Notes under the pieces: generated by a model
Told to the model about the DNA's origin: nothing
What the model saw: only the letters and a program-made list of their open reading frames with translations
Database searches by the model: none
Shown: positions 7,939-15,563 of the stretch, piece after piece
How the letters are laid out: each line of letters opens with the position of its first letter
How positions within the stretch are numbered: position 1 is the first letter of the stretch
Translations under genes and position numbers: made by a program
Assembly (NCBI GenBank): GCA_947631625.1
Contig: CANRMA010000014.1
Coordinates: forward strand, 1-64,000
Direction of reading: 5' to 3'
DNA length: 64,000 nucleotides
From: an uncultured Lachnospiraceae bacterium
GTDB lineage: Bacteria; Bacillota; Clostridia; Lachnospirales; Lachnospiraceae

Positions 7939-8643
7939 ATGCGGATCGCGATATGTGATGATGAAAAAGAAATAAGGGATATGCTGTCTGTAAAGGTGAA
8001 AAAAATGTATCCCGAAGATGAGGTCAGTCTGTATACATCCGGAGATGAGCTGCTTAATGATGACAGGCGTATGGATATCTGCCTTCTGGATATCCGTATG
8101 AATGGCAAAAACGGAATGGAAACCGCAAGGGAGATAAGGAAGATCAATAAAAAGGCGGTCCTTATTTTTGTGACGGCGTATAATGATTACGTGTTTGAAG
8201 CCTTTGACGTAGGGGCCTTTAATTACCTGCTAAAGCCTTTTGATGATGAAAAGTTTGAAAAGGTAATGGAAAATGCGGCAAAGCAGTATGAGGAATCGGG
8301 CAATGTGACAAAAGGCAGAGAACAGGAATATATTATGGTTCGCTCCGGCAAAAGCAGCATAAGGGTATTGATAGAAGATATCGTTTTTGCGGAGATTTTT
8401 AATCGGATCATCGTAATACATACGCTCAATGGGGATATTAAATATTATGGAAGGCTTTCGGAACTTGAGAAGGCGGCAGGAAAAGATTTTTACAGACCGC
8501 ACAGGGCGTACCTTATCAATTTTAAATATGTGGTAAAATACGATTCTTCCGTAATATGTCTGGAAAAAGGTCAGGCGCTCATAGCCAGAAAGAAATATTC
8601 GGATTTTGTAAAGCAATATTTAAGATATATTAAAAACCATTGA
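7939..8643 (+). CDS. LytTR-family response regulator (orphan)
   Basis: I place the start at the ATG at 7939 (MRIAICDDEKEIRD), preceded by GGAG, rather than at an upstream ATG with no ribosome-binding site. The 234-residue protein has a receiver domain (Asp7, Asp8, predicted phospho-acceptor Asp51 in CLLDIRM, Lys in YLLKPF) and a C-terminal LytTR DNA-binding domain (residues about 140-234; VRSGKSSIRVLIEDIVF, FYRPHRAYLINF). AgrA- and VirR-type regulators have this design. No histidine kinase is adjacent, so the partner lies elsewhere. A MITE-like element follows the gene directly. Confidence 0.93.
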   Translation: MRIAICDDEKEIRDMLSVKVKKMYPEDEVSLYTSGDELLNDDRRMDICLLDIRMNGKNGMETAREIRKINKKAVLIFVTAYNDYVFEAFDVGAFNYLLKPFDDEKFEKVMENAAKQYEESGNVTKGREQEYIMVRSGKSSIRVLIEDIVFAEIFNRIIVIHTLNGDIKYYGRLSELEKAAGKDFYRPHRAYLINFKYVVKYDSSVICLEKGQALIARKKYSDFVKQYLRYIKNH

Positions 8644-8658
8644 AGGATATTTTGAATA

Positions 8659-8861
8659 GGTAATTGCGAAACTCTGATTTACGTCTTTGAAATTGTACAG
8701 ATTTAACAAAACCCTTGCAGGCCGCTTTCGCTGCGTTGAGCGCAGTAGCGGCACTAAGCTCGAAAATACCTCGCTAAGTGCCGACGCGCTCAGAGCGCCT
8801 GCAATGGTGTTTGTTAAATCTGTACAATCAATATAAGTTGAGGGATAGTTTCGCAATCACC
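8659..8861. mobile_element. MITE-like element 1 with internal long hairpin
   Basis: The 203-bp element has terminal inverted repeats GGTAATTGCGAAAC (8659-8672) and GTTTCGCAATCACC (8848-8861). Inside are arms 8693-8722 and 8797-8827, which pair over about 30 bases with one mismatch and one bulge. They enclose a structured core with GTAGCGGCACTAAG, loop AAAATAC, CTAAG and CCGACGC. A direct repeat GGATATTTTGAA flanks it at 8645-8656 and 8864-8875. There is no coding frame. Relatives occur at 18491, 25552, 25705 and 25986. Confidence 0.75.
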
Positions 8862-8889
8862 CGGGATATTTTGAAAATAAGGAGGTAGA

Positions 8890-10014
8890 ATGATGAAAAA
8901 ACTTGGTTTTGGTCTTATGCGTCTTCCGGTCTTGGATAAGACCGATCCGGCTAGCGTAGATGAAGAACAGCTTAAGAAGATGGTGGATATGTTCATTGAA
9001 AAAGGCTTTACGTACTTTGATACGGCATGGATGTATCAGGCTTTTTCGAGTGAAAAGGCCGCCAAAAAAGTGCTTGTTGACCGTTATCCCAGAGACAGTT
9101 TTACTCTGGCGACCAAACTTCACGCAGGCTTCTTTAATTCGCTCGAAGAGCGCGATAAAATCTTCAATGCGCAGCTTGAAAATACGGGCGTAAGCTATTT
9201 CGATTATTACCTGCTTCACGGAGTAGAGCAGGCCATGCTTGCCAAATATGAGGAGTTCGACTGTTTTAACTGGCTTTTGGATAAAAAGAAAAAAGGCCTT
9301 GTCAAACACGCGGGCTTTTCTTTTCATGATTCGGCCAAACTGCTTGATGAGATACTGACAAAGCACCCCGAAATGGAATTTGTCCAACTCCAGATCAATT
9401 ATCTTGACTGGAATAGTCAATGGGTTCAGGCGCATGACTGTTACGAAGTCGCGACTAAACACAAGGTTCCGGTTATAGTTATGGAGCCCGTAAAAGGCGG
9501 GACGCTCGCCAGAGTGCCGAAAGAGGCCGAGGATTTATTTAAGGAGAGAGAGCCTGAGATGTCGGTTCCAAGTTGGGCGCTCAGATTTGCGGCGTCGCTC
9601 GACAATGTAATGGTCGTACTTTCGGGTATGTCCGATATAGCGCAGATGGAGGATAATCTGAGTTTTATGGACGATTTTATACCTCTGACTGAGGATGAAA
9701 AATCTCTGTGCCATAAGGTCGCGGATATTATAAATTCACAGATAGCGATACCCTGTACGGGCTGTTCCTACTGTACCGAGGGCTGTCCGAAGAAGATTGC
9801 CATTCCGCAGTATTTTTCATTATATAATGAAGATATGCGCGAGCATCTGGAGGAAAAAGGCTGGACGGTCAACTTTACAAATTATGACATACTGGCCGCT
9901 AAATTCGGAAAAGCAGGCGACTGTATAGCTTGCGGACAGTGCGAGCGCGTTTGCCCGCAGCATCTGCAGATAATAGAACATCTTAAGTCTGTTTCAAAAC
10001 ATTACGGCAAATAA
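8890..10014 (+). CDS. Aldo/keto reductase with C-terminal 2x[4Fe-4S] domain
   Basis: This 374-residue protein combines an aldo/keto reductase barrel (residues about 1-270; LGFGLMRLPV, YFDTAWMYQ, YLLHGVE, WNSQWVQAH) with a ferredoxin-like tail. The tail has CxxCxxCxxxCP at 289-299 and CxxCxxCxxxC at 345-355. Such predicted oxidoreductases of the aldo/keto reductase family are common in anaerobic Firmicutes; the substrate is unknown. AAGGAGG precedes the tandem ATGATG start. It follows the MITE-like element and is followed by 190 bases without a clear gene. Confidence 0.93.
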   Translation: MMKKLGFGLMRLPVLDKTDPASVDEEQLKKMVDMFIEKGFTYFDTAWMYQAFSSEKAAKKVLVDRYPRDSFTLATKLHAGFFNSLEERDKIFNAQLENTGVSYFDYYLLHGVEQAMLAKYEEFDCFNWLLDKKKKGLVKHAGFSFHDSAKLLDEILTKHPEMEFVQLQINYLDWNSQWVQAHDCYEVATKHKVPVIVMEPVKGGTLARVPKEAEDLFKEREPEMSVPSWALRFAASLDNVMVVLSGMSDIAQMEDNLSFMDDFIPLTEDEKSLCHKVADIINSQIAIPCTGCSYCTEGCPKKIAIPQYFSLYNEDMREHLEEKGWTVNFTNYDILAAKFGKAGDCIACGQCERVCPQHLQIIEHLKSVSKHYGK

Positions 10015-10205
10015 GTCAATTCAGGATATACAGGATATATAAGGCTTCTTTTGCTTACTTTACAACCGAAAAAAGCCGTTTCACAACATTGAGGTTAAGT
10101 TTAAAGATCCGATACCGAAATATAAAGTGTAGGGCAGGTAAAAAGTTAAGATTGCTATTTTAAATTACCCTGATTAACCAATTTACGATTCAAGGAGGAA
10201 TTATC

Positions 10206-11066
10206 ATGACAATCAATGGAGTGAGCGGAACAAATGCGCAGATGGGAACTTTAGGCATGCAGCAGTCAAATGACCCTGTAGCCAAAAATATCGAACGCCA
10301 GATAGCGGAAACGCAGAAACAGCTTCAGGAACTTGCAGCAAACAAAGAACTGAGCGGTGAAGATAAGATGAAAAAACGTCAGGAACTGCAGCAGCAGATC
10401 AACGATCTGAATATGCAGTTGAGGCAGCATCAGATAGAAAAGCGTCAGGAAAAACAGAGAGAACAGCAGGAAAAAGCTTCTTCCGATGACATTTTTGACC
10501 CAAATGGTCAATCAAATTCTTCCACAAATGCCGCCTCAAAAAACATGACCGGTTTTTCACAGGCAGGCATGGAAGCGCTGATCTCGGCCGATACTGCCGG
10601 AAAACAGGCTTCTGTACAGGGCAGCGTTGCAAATAAAATGGAAGGAAGAGCCGGAGTGATCGAAGCTGAGATGAAGTTGGACAGCGCCCGTAACGGATCT
10701 TCCGGAAACAAGCAGGCGGAACTTGACGAGGTGAACAAAAAAGCAGAACAGGCAACGGCTTCACAGCTTGAAACGCTTGCTGAAGCAGGTAAAAAACTTA
10801 ACGAAGCTGCCAAAGCTGAAAACAGCGCCAAAGATAATACAGCAGCTTCCGATAAAGATAAGGACGGAGAAAGCAAGACTGTTGCCGGTAAAGATAATGA
10901 CGAAGAAGACAAGACCGCTTCCGTTAAAGATAAGGATAAAGACGGCAGTGCCAAAGCTATGTCTGATAAAGGCGCGGACATCGAAACTTCGGGAAATAAT
11001 AGCAGTAATGAAGCCGTAGAGGAATACTACGGGCCGCTGTATAAGACGGTTGATATCCGTTTATAA
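10206..11066 (+). CDS. FlxA-like protein
   Basis: The 286-residue protein has an N-terminal coiled-coil region (residues about 25-90; KNIERQIAETQKQLQELA, SGEDKMKKRQELQQQINDL) that matches the FlxA-like family (Pfam FlxA). The rest is a low-complexity, Ala/Lys/Asp-rich tail with repeated KDKD segments. No signal peptide or membrane segment is present. FlxA of E. coli is part of the flagellar regulon but its function is not known. AAGGAGG precedes the ATG. It lies 15 bases before another coiled-coil protein gene, so the two likely form an operon. A conserved-looking end (EEYYGPLYKTVDIRL) suggests a C-terminal binding motif. Confidence 0.8.
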   Translation: MTINGVSGTNAQMGTLGMQQSNDPVAKNIERQIAETQKQLQELAANKELSGEDKMKKRQELQQQINDLNMQLRQHQIEKRQEKQREQQEKASSDDIFDPNGQSNSSTNAASKNMTGFSQAGMEALISADTAGKQASVQGSVANKMEGRAGVIEAEMKLDSARNGSSGNKQAELDEVNKKAEQATASQLETLAEAGKKLNEAAKAENSAKDNTAASDKDKDGESKTVAGKDNDEEDKTASVKDKDKDGSAKAMSDKGADIETSGNNSSNEAVEEYYGPLYKTVDIRL

Positions 11067-11081
11067 AAAGAGGTAAGCTTT

Positions 11082-11795
11082 ATGAATATTTCATCATTTG
11101 CCAAAGGTACATATAGTGGAACAAGCAGGTCCGGAACCGTATATGCCGGAAATCTGTTAATGGGTCGTGGAACTGCGCTCAAAAGCACACAAGATAAGCT
11201 GGAGCGTCAGCAAAAGACACAGAAACAGATAGATTTTTTTGGCGCGCAAAAAGAAAAACTCAAAGATATGGAGTGTTTTTCCGTCGAAGAGATAGCCGGG
11301 AAATTGAAAATGCTGCATTCATATGAAGATCAGATAGCTGCGGTAAAAAAACAGTATAACGGCGAACAAATGTTCCATATACTTGACGAGGCAATGGAAC
11401 TTGGCGAGAAAATCGCAGAAGCCGCCGAAAAGAATGCTCCCAAGACCGAGGAAGAAAGAAAAGAGGAAATGGTTGAAGAAGCTCTTGGCCTTGATGAGAA
11501 TGAAGGCGCAATGGACGAAGCTCTGGATGAACTTACGGAAGAACTGGAGCAGGTTCAGGATGAAATAGTTGAAGAAACCACGGACGAACCAGAGCAAAAC
11601 TTGGACGAAGCCATTGAAGATACGGATGATATTGAGAATGTTAATAATATTGAGAATATTGATAATATTGAGAATATCAAGAATATTGAGAATATCAAAG
11701 AGACTTCGGCTAAGAATATCGATAATGTTTATATAGAAGAAAATTCTTTAAAAGAACTTAAAAAGAAATATAAACCGATCAATGTTTTGATTTAA
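11082..11795 (+). CDS. Acidic coiled-coil protein, partner of FlxA-like gene
   Basis: I do not recognise this 237-residue protein. It starts MNISSFAKGTYSGTSRSG, continues as a charged coiled coil (residues about 35-120), then a strongly acidic stretch. Near residues 175-210 is an Ile-Glu-Asn repeat (units such as NIENIDNIEN and NIKNIEN), followed by a short basic tail (KELKKKYKPINVLI). There is no signal peptide. It shares the pattern of a structured head, low-complexity middle and short hydrophobic end with the upstream FlxA-like protein and is probably co-expressed with it. A terminator follows at 11828. Confidence 0.75.
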   Translation: MNISSFAKGTYSGTSRSGTVYAGNLLMGRGTALKSTQDKLERQQKTQKQIDFFGAQKEKLKDMECFSVEEIAGKLKMLHSYEDQIAAVKKQYNGEQMFHILDEAMELGEKIAEAAEKNAPKTEEERKEEMVEEALGLDENEGAMDEALDELTEELEQVQDEIVEETTDEPEQNLDEAIEDTDDIENVNNIENIDNIENIKNIENIKETSAKNIDNVYIEENSLKELKKKYKPINVLI

Positions 11796-11827
11796 CGTAC
11801 AATGGCATAAAAGAAGTATAAACTTGT

Positions 11828-11877
11828 AAAAGCAGGCGGCCTGATTCCCCAGCGGAAGACGGTTGACCTGCTTTTTT
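11828..11877 (+). terminator. Terminator of the FlxA-like operon
   Basis: AAAAGCAGG pairs with CCTGCTTTT and is followed by a T-run. The 30-base loop is long, so termination may be moderate. Confidence 0.65.
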
Positions 11878-12023
11878 GGAATATTATATAATCTAATGCA
11901 ATAATAAGATAGCATACGTTCTTGAAAGCCGGGGGTGTTTTTGATATACTCAAAGAGAAATTGGATTTATGGAGATGGCAAATAAAGAGTAAACAAATTA
12001 TTAATGAGGGGAAGATAATAAGT

Positions 12024-12923
12024 ATGAGAAGAAAAAATGTTATGAGAAAAGGAAGACGTATCAGAACAACAATTACAGGTGTTATTTTAGCTGTTATAAC
12101 TTTGACAGCATGTTCACAAGGAAACTCAATAGATATGGAAACGTCAGAAGTTTCAACTGAAAGCAATGATAATGAGAATTCAACTGAAAGCAATGATAAT
12201 GAGAATTCAACTGAAAGCAATGATAATGAGAATTCAACTGAAAGCAATGATAATGAGAATTCAAATGAAAGTAATGATAATGAGAATTCAGTTGAAAGCA
12301 ATGATAATGAGAATTCAACTGAAAGCAATGATAATGAGAGTTTAAATGAAAGTGAAAATAATAAGATAGAGATATCAATGGAAGATGCAATTTCTGTGGG
12401 AAGGGAAGAAGCGGTAAAATATTATAATGACCTTCAGTTGACGGAAATTCATAGTTATGATAATGATGATAGCTTGGATAATTCGTCTGGAGATGATGGG
12501 AAAAGACAATGGTGGTATGTTAATTTTGCAAATGAAAATAAAAATTATGTAAGCATTTTAATTAGCGATGGAGAGATTGTTAATGTAGAACACTTTGATG
12601 ATAATGCTAATACCGGATTATTAGATTTATCTGAGATAAATTTAACTGCTGAGGAAGCAGTTAAAAAGGCTAAAGAAATGGGATTGGCAGGTGGAAATCC
12701 GGATAATGGGAGAGATTGGGTTTCAGGATACAATTTTAAGCTGTCATATGGTTCTTTGGCGGAGGCGCCTGATGATATAAGAATATTTCTTGAAGTAATT
12801 GGAATTTCTCCAAACGGTAATTTTGCTCATGTAGATTTCGATGCTGCGACCGGAGAATGTATATTGGCTGAGGAACAACTGGAATATAGTAACGGAGATG
12901 TTGAATGGGTAAAATTTAATTGA
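12024..12923 (+). CDS. Lipoprotein with tandem nonapeptide repeats and PepSY-like domains
   Basis: I choose the ATG at 12024 because it has AGGGGAAG upstream and gives a proper lipoprotein signal (RRIRTTITGVILAV, then lipobox LTAC); upstream in-frame ATGs lack this. The 299-residue precursor carries seven units of the nonapeptide STESNDNEN, coded by 27-bp repeats at 12153-12341. Two PepSY-like alpha/beta domains follow (MEDAISVGREEAVKYY with WWYVNFANENKNYV, and LTAEEAVKKAKEMGL with FAHVDFDAATGECI). PepSY lipoproteins are extracytoplasmic and often modulate proteases or bind the wall. The spacer length probably varies between strains. Substrate unknown. Confidence 0.82.
   Translation: MRRKNVMRKGRRIRTTITGVILAVITLTACSQGNSIDMETSEVSTESNDNENSTESNDNENSTESNDNENSTESNDNENSNESNDNENSVESNDNENSTESNDNESLNESENNKIEISMEDAISVGREEAVKYYNDLQLTEIHSYDNDDSLDNSSGDDGKRQWWYVNFANENKNYVSILISDGEIVNVEHFDDNANTGLLDLSEINLTAEEAVKKAKEMGLAGGNPDNGRDWVSGYNFKLSYGSLAEAPDDIRIFLEVIGISPNGNFAHVDFDAATGECILAEEQLEYSNGDVEWVKFN
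12153..12341 (+). repeat. Seven 27-bp tandem coding repeats
   Basis: Seven units of 27 bases each encode S-[TNV]-E-S-N-D-N-E-[NS]. The first four are nearly identical and the last three have drifted. Because the unit is a multiple of three, copy-number change keeps the frame. Confidence 0.92.
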
Positions 12924-12977
12924 TTTTCGGTAGAAACTGCAAAAGAAAGCAAAAGAAAGCGAAAATTGTAAATAACG

Positions 12978-13613
12978 GTGGCAAATATGGAAACAAGGTT
13001 ATATACTGTAAATGATATGGCAAAGGCAGGCTGCAACGATTGTCAGGGCTGTTTTAGCTGCTGTCAGGGCATGGGGGATTCTATTGTATTAGATCCATAC
13101 GATATCTGGCAGCTTGAAAAAAATACCGGCGCGTCATTTGCGGGGCTTATGCAGAAAGAGATTGAACTGCACGTAGAAAACGGTCTTATACTGCCCAATT
13201 TAAAAATGCAGGAAAAAACCGGAGCCTGCGCTTTTCTTAACGAAAAAGGAAGATGCGGCATACATGATTTCCGCCCCGGACTTTGCAGGCTTTTCCCGCT
13301 GGGAAGAAAATATGAAAATGAAAAGCTTTATTATTTTGTATTGGAAGATGCCTGTAAAGGGCGGATACATACCAAACTCAAGATAAAAAAACAGCTTGGC
13401 ATCGAAGATATACGAAATTACGAAGAATTTTTAACGAAATGGCACGGTTTAAGAAAGGATTTGCAAACTAAAATAGCCCAAAGCAGTGATGAATATGTTA
13501 AAGATATAAATATGAAGTTCCTGCGCATATTTTATGAAGCTCAGTATACTTTGGAGGATTTTTTCACACAATTTGAGGAGAGGCGCAAAAACTTTTTATC
13601 GGTTATAAAATAA
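12978..13613 (+). CDS. YkgJ-family cysteine cluster protein
   Basis: The 211-residue protein has CNDCQGCFSCC near the N-terminus, then GACAFLNEKGRCGIHDFRPG and LCRLFPLG, the zinc/iron-chelating cysteine cluster of the YkgJ family (Pfam CxxCxxCC). Members are thought to bind iron-sulfur clusters or zinc; function is unproven. The start may be GTG 12978 or ATG 12987; the latter has GGTGG five bases upstream. The C-terminal third is helical. It precedes a lipoprotein gene by 14 bases and may be co-transcribed. Confidence 0.88.
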   Translation: MANMETRLYTVNDMAKAGCNDCQGCFSCCQGMGDSIVLDPYDIWQLEKNTGASFAGLMQKEIELHVENGLILPNLKMQEKTGACAFLNEKGRCGIHDFRPGLCRLFPLGRKYENEKLYYFVLEDACKGRIHTKLKIKKQLGIEDIRNYEEFLTKWHGLRKDLQTKIAQSSDEYVKDINMKFLRIFYEAQYTLEDFFTQFEERRKNFLSVIK

Positions 13614-13627
13614 AGAGGGGGGATAAA

Positions 13628-14221
13628 ATGAAAACTATTGTAAGAGAACAAGCAAATTCAGTACAGACGGTAGAAAAAGGTCGCAAAAGTCCGTTTGGGG
13701 TAAAAGGTTTAAAATTTAAGATGGCTGCAGCGGTTTTGACGGCTGTGTCGCTTATGTTGACTTGTGTGGCCTGCGGAAACGGACAAGGCTCTGGCGATGG
13801 CGGGGCGGCTGCGGAAGAAAACATAGAAGGTGAGCTTTCTGATATAATGACTCGGATCTATGCGGATTTAGAGGGAATAGATGACGAGCGTAAAGAAACT
13901 ATGCAGAATTATGTTATAGATACGCTGACAGAGGAAAATGAACAGGCGATGCTTGGAACAGCCGATATTGATTATACCGAAGGCATATATTCCGTACCGA
14001 TGATGTCCTCCATTGCATATCAGTGCGTGCTTCTTCGCGTGAATCCTGAGGATGTGGAAGATATTAAACAGAAGCTTAAGGATAACGCGGATTTAAACAA
14101 GTGGATATGCGTCAGCGCAGAAACGATCGAGGTTGAAAATACAGGAGACCTGGTTTTGGCTGTGATGTGCGATAAGGAAGGCGCCGATGCGGTGGTCGGC
14201 GCATTTAACAGACTTAAATAA
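13628..14221 (+). CDS. DUF4358-type lipoprotein
   Basis: This 197-residue protein begins at ATG 13628 with a very strong AGGGGGG site. It has an unusually long N-terminal extension before a hydrophobic stretch (MAAAVLTAVSLMLTCVACG) ending in a lipobox-like VAC. The mature part (LSDIMTRIYADLEGID to VGAFNRLK) resembles the DUF4358 family of small clostridial surface lipoproteins, with YSVPMMSSIAYQCVLLRV as the central strand-helix. Function is unknown. Confidence 0.75.
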   Translation: MKTIVREQANSVQTVEKGRKSPFGVKGLKFKMAAAVLTAVSLMLTCVACGNGQGSGDGGAAAEENIEGELSDIMTRIYADLEGIDDERKETMQNYVIDTLTEENEQAMLGTADIDYTEGIYSVPMMSSIAYQCVLLRVNPEDVEDIKQKLKDNADLNKWICVSAETIEVENTGDLVLAVMCDKEGADAVVGAFNRLK

Positions 14222-14331
14222 CAGAGTTAAATAATAGGCGTCGTCGCGCGGGCAAAATAAAATATATCGTAGTCAACATGAAGGCGGCAGGAAATTATTT
14301 GATAAATCTTAATAAATCTTTTAAAAATCAA

Positions 14332-14360
14332 TTAACAAATTTCCTGTTTTATGGTAAAAT
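14332..14360 (+). promoter_or_regulatory. Promoter of the lactonase gene
   Basis: TTAACA (14332-14337) and TAAAAT (14355-14360) are 17 bases apart. The expected transcript start is about 20 bases before the start codon. An inverted repeat CAGGAAATT/AATTTCCTG surrounds the -35 region. Confidence 0.65.
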
Positions 14361-14389
14361 CAAGCTGAAAACCGACGGGAGGAAGATTC

Positions 14390-15451
14390 ATGGCACAGGA
14401 CAAATATGTAGCGTACGTTTCTACCTATACTAATGGAAATAAGGATAAATACGGGATCAGGATTTATGATGTGGATATAAAAAACGGACGTATGAAGGAA
14501 AAAAATCAGGTTGAAATAACCAATTCTTCATATATCACCATATCGCACAATCAGAAATTCCTTTATTCAATAACGGATTTTGGCGCCGAAGCATACCGAA
14601 TACTGCCGTCGGGCGATCTGGAAGTTATCAATGAAGGCAGTATTAACGGAATGAGAGGCTGTTATCTGTCAACCGATTATGAAGATAAATTTTTATTTGT
14701 AGGCGGTTATCATGACGGAAAAATAACGGTTTTACGTTTACGAGAAGACGGCGGAGTGGGTGAGATAACGGATGAAATTTATCATAAAGGTCTGGGAAGC
14801 ATAGCGGAGCGTAATTTCAGACCGCATATCAACTGTGTTAAGATGACAAGGGATAATAAGTATCTGTGCGCTGCCGATCTGGGTATGGATCATGTCAATG
14901 TATACCGTCTGGATCATGCGAACGGTAAACTGCGTCAGATAGACATTATCAGAAGTGAGCAGGAGTCCGCTCCGAGACATATGAAATTTTCCAAAAACGG
15001 CGATTATCTGTATATAGTTCATGAACTTAAAAATTACATAGACGTTTACACTTATAAGGAAATAAACGGCAATCCAGAATTTGAGAAAATTCAGACTATA
15101 TCCACCTTAAACGATTACCATGCCGGCGGGTCCGCAGCGAGCGCGCTCAATATTTCCGTGGATTTTAATTATCTTGTCAGCTCCAATGCAGGGGATAACA
15201 GTACGATAATTTATAAGATAGACCAAAAGACGGGGCTGCTTACAAAGGTTCTGTGTCTGCCGATAAGCGGAGACTATCCTAAGGACGCGAATCTTTTCCC
15301 AGACAACAGGCATCTGGTATCGCTTAATCATGAAACCAATACAATGACGTTTTTTACGGTGGATCTGGAAAAAGGTCTGTTGGTAATGAACGGTAAAGAA
15401 ATAGAAGTGCCTCAGCCAAACTGCATAATCTTTCATAAGCTGTCGGATTGA
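14390..15451 (+). CDS. Lactonase-family beta-propeller protein
   Basis: The 353-residue protein is a seven-bladed propeller of the lactonase/6-phosphogluconolactonase (YbhE) type: YVAYVSTYTNG at the start, repeated blade ends such as ITISHNQKFLYSITDFG and CAADLGMDHVNVYRLD, and PRHMKFSKNGDYLYIVHEL. Bacterial members hydrolyse 6-phosphogluconolactone or other lactones. No signal peptide is present, so it acts in the cytoplasm. GGGAGGA precedes the ATG. It is monocistronic, with SpoIVA behind it under separate control. The exact lactone substrate cannot be read from sequence. Confidence 0.9.
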   Translation: MAQDKYVAYVSTYTNGNKDKYGIRIYDVDIKNGRMKEKNQVEITNSSYITISHNQKFLYSITDFGAEAYRILPSGDLEVINEGSINGMRGCYLSTDYEDKFLFVGGYHDGKITVLRLREDGGVGEITDEIYHKGLGSIAERNFRPHINCVKMTRDNKYLCAADLGMDHVNVYRLDHANGKLRQIDIIRSEQESAPRHMKFSKNGDYLYIVHELKNYIDVYTYKEINGNPEFEKIQTISTLNDYHAGGSAASALNISVDFNYLVSSNAGDNSTIIYKIDQKTGLLTKVLCLPISGDYPKDANLFPDNRHLVSLNHETNTMTFFTVDLEKGLLVMNGKEIEVPQPNCIIFHKLSD

Positions 15452-15486
15452 AAATATAAACTGTATTCAAAATATAAACTGTATTC
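15451..15486 (+). repeat. 18-bp tandem duplication at the lactonase stop codon
   Basis: AAAATATAAACTGTATTC occurs twice head to tail at 15451-15468 and 15469-15486. The first unit begins at the last base of the lactonase stop codon. Confidence 0.95.
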
Positions 15487-15508
15487 AGAGTTAAATTTCC
15501 TATATATG

Positions 15509-15539
15509 TCATAAAAAACAACCTCTTCACATACATTTT
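15509..15539 (+). promoter_or_regulatory. Candidate sigma-E promoter of spoIVA
   Basis: TCATAAA (15509-15515) and CATACATTTT (15530-15539) are separated by 14 bases. This matches the sigma-E pattern (ATA-rich -35, CATACANT -10, about 14-base gap). spoIVA is a mother-cell sigma-E gene in Bacillus and clostridia. Confidence 0.7.
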
Positions 15540-15563
15540 AATAAGTATGGAAGGGGTTTTTTT

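Noticed and set aside
10090..10125. Sigma-28 (flagellar) promoter before the FlxA-like gene
   Set aside because: CCGATA is present but no TAAA lies 15 bases upstream of it, so the consensus is not met.
10508..10981. Antisense Ser/Leu/Ala-rich frame in the FlxA-like gene
   Set aside because: It is the complement of a low-complexity Lys/Asp/Ala region and has no ribosome-binding site.
11792..12390. Two long antisense frames with Ser/Leu- or His/Tyr-rich repeats
   Set aside because: They are the reverse frames of the 27-bp coding repeats. A repeat unit of a multiple of three bases leaves all frames open.
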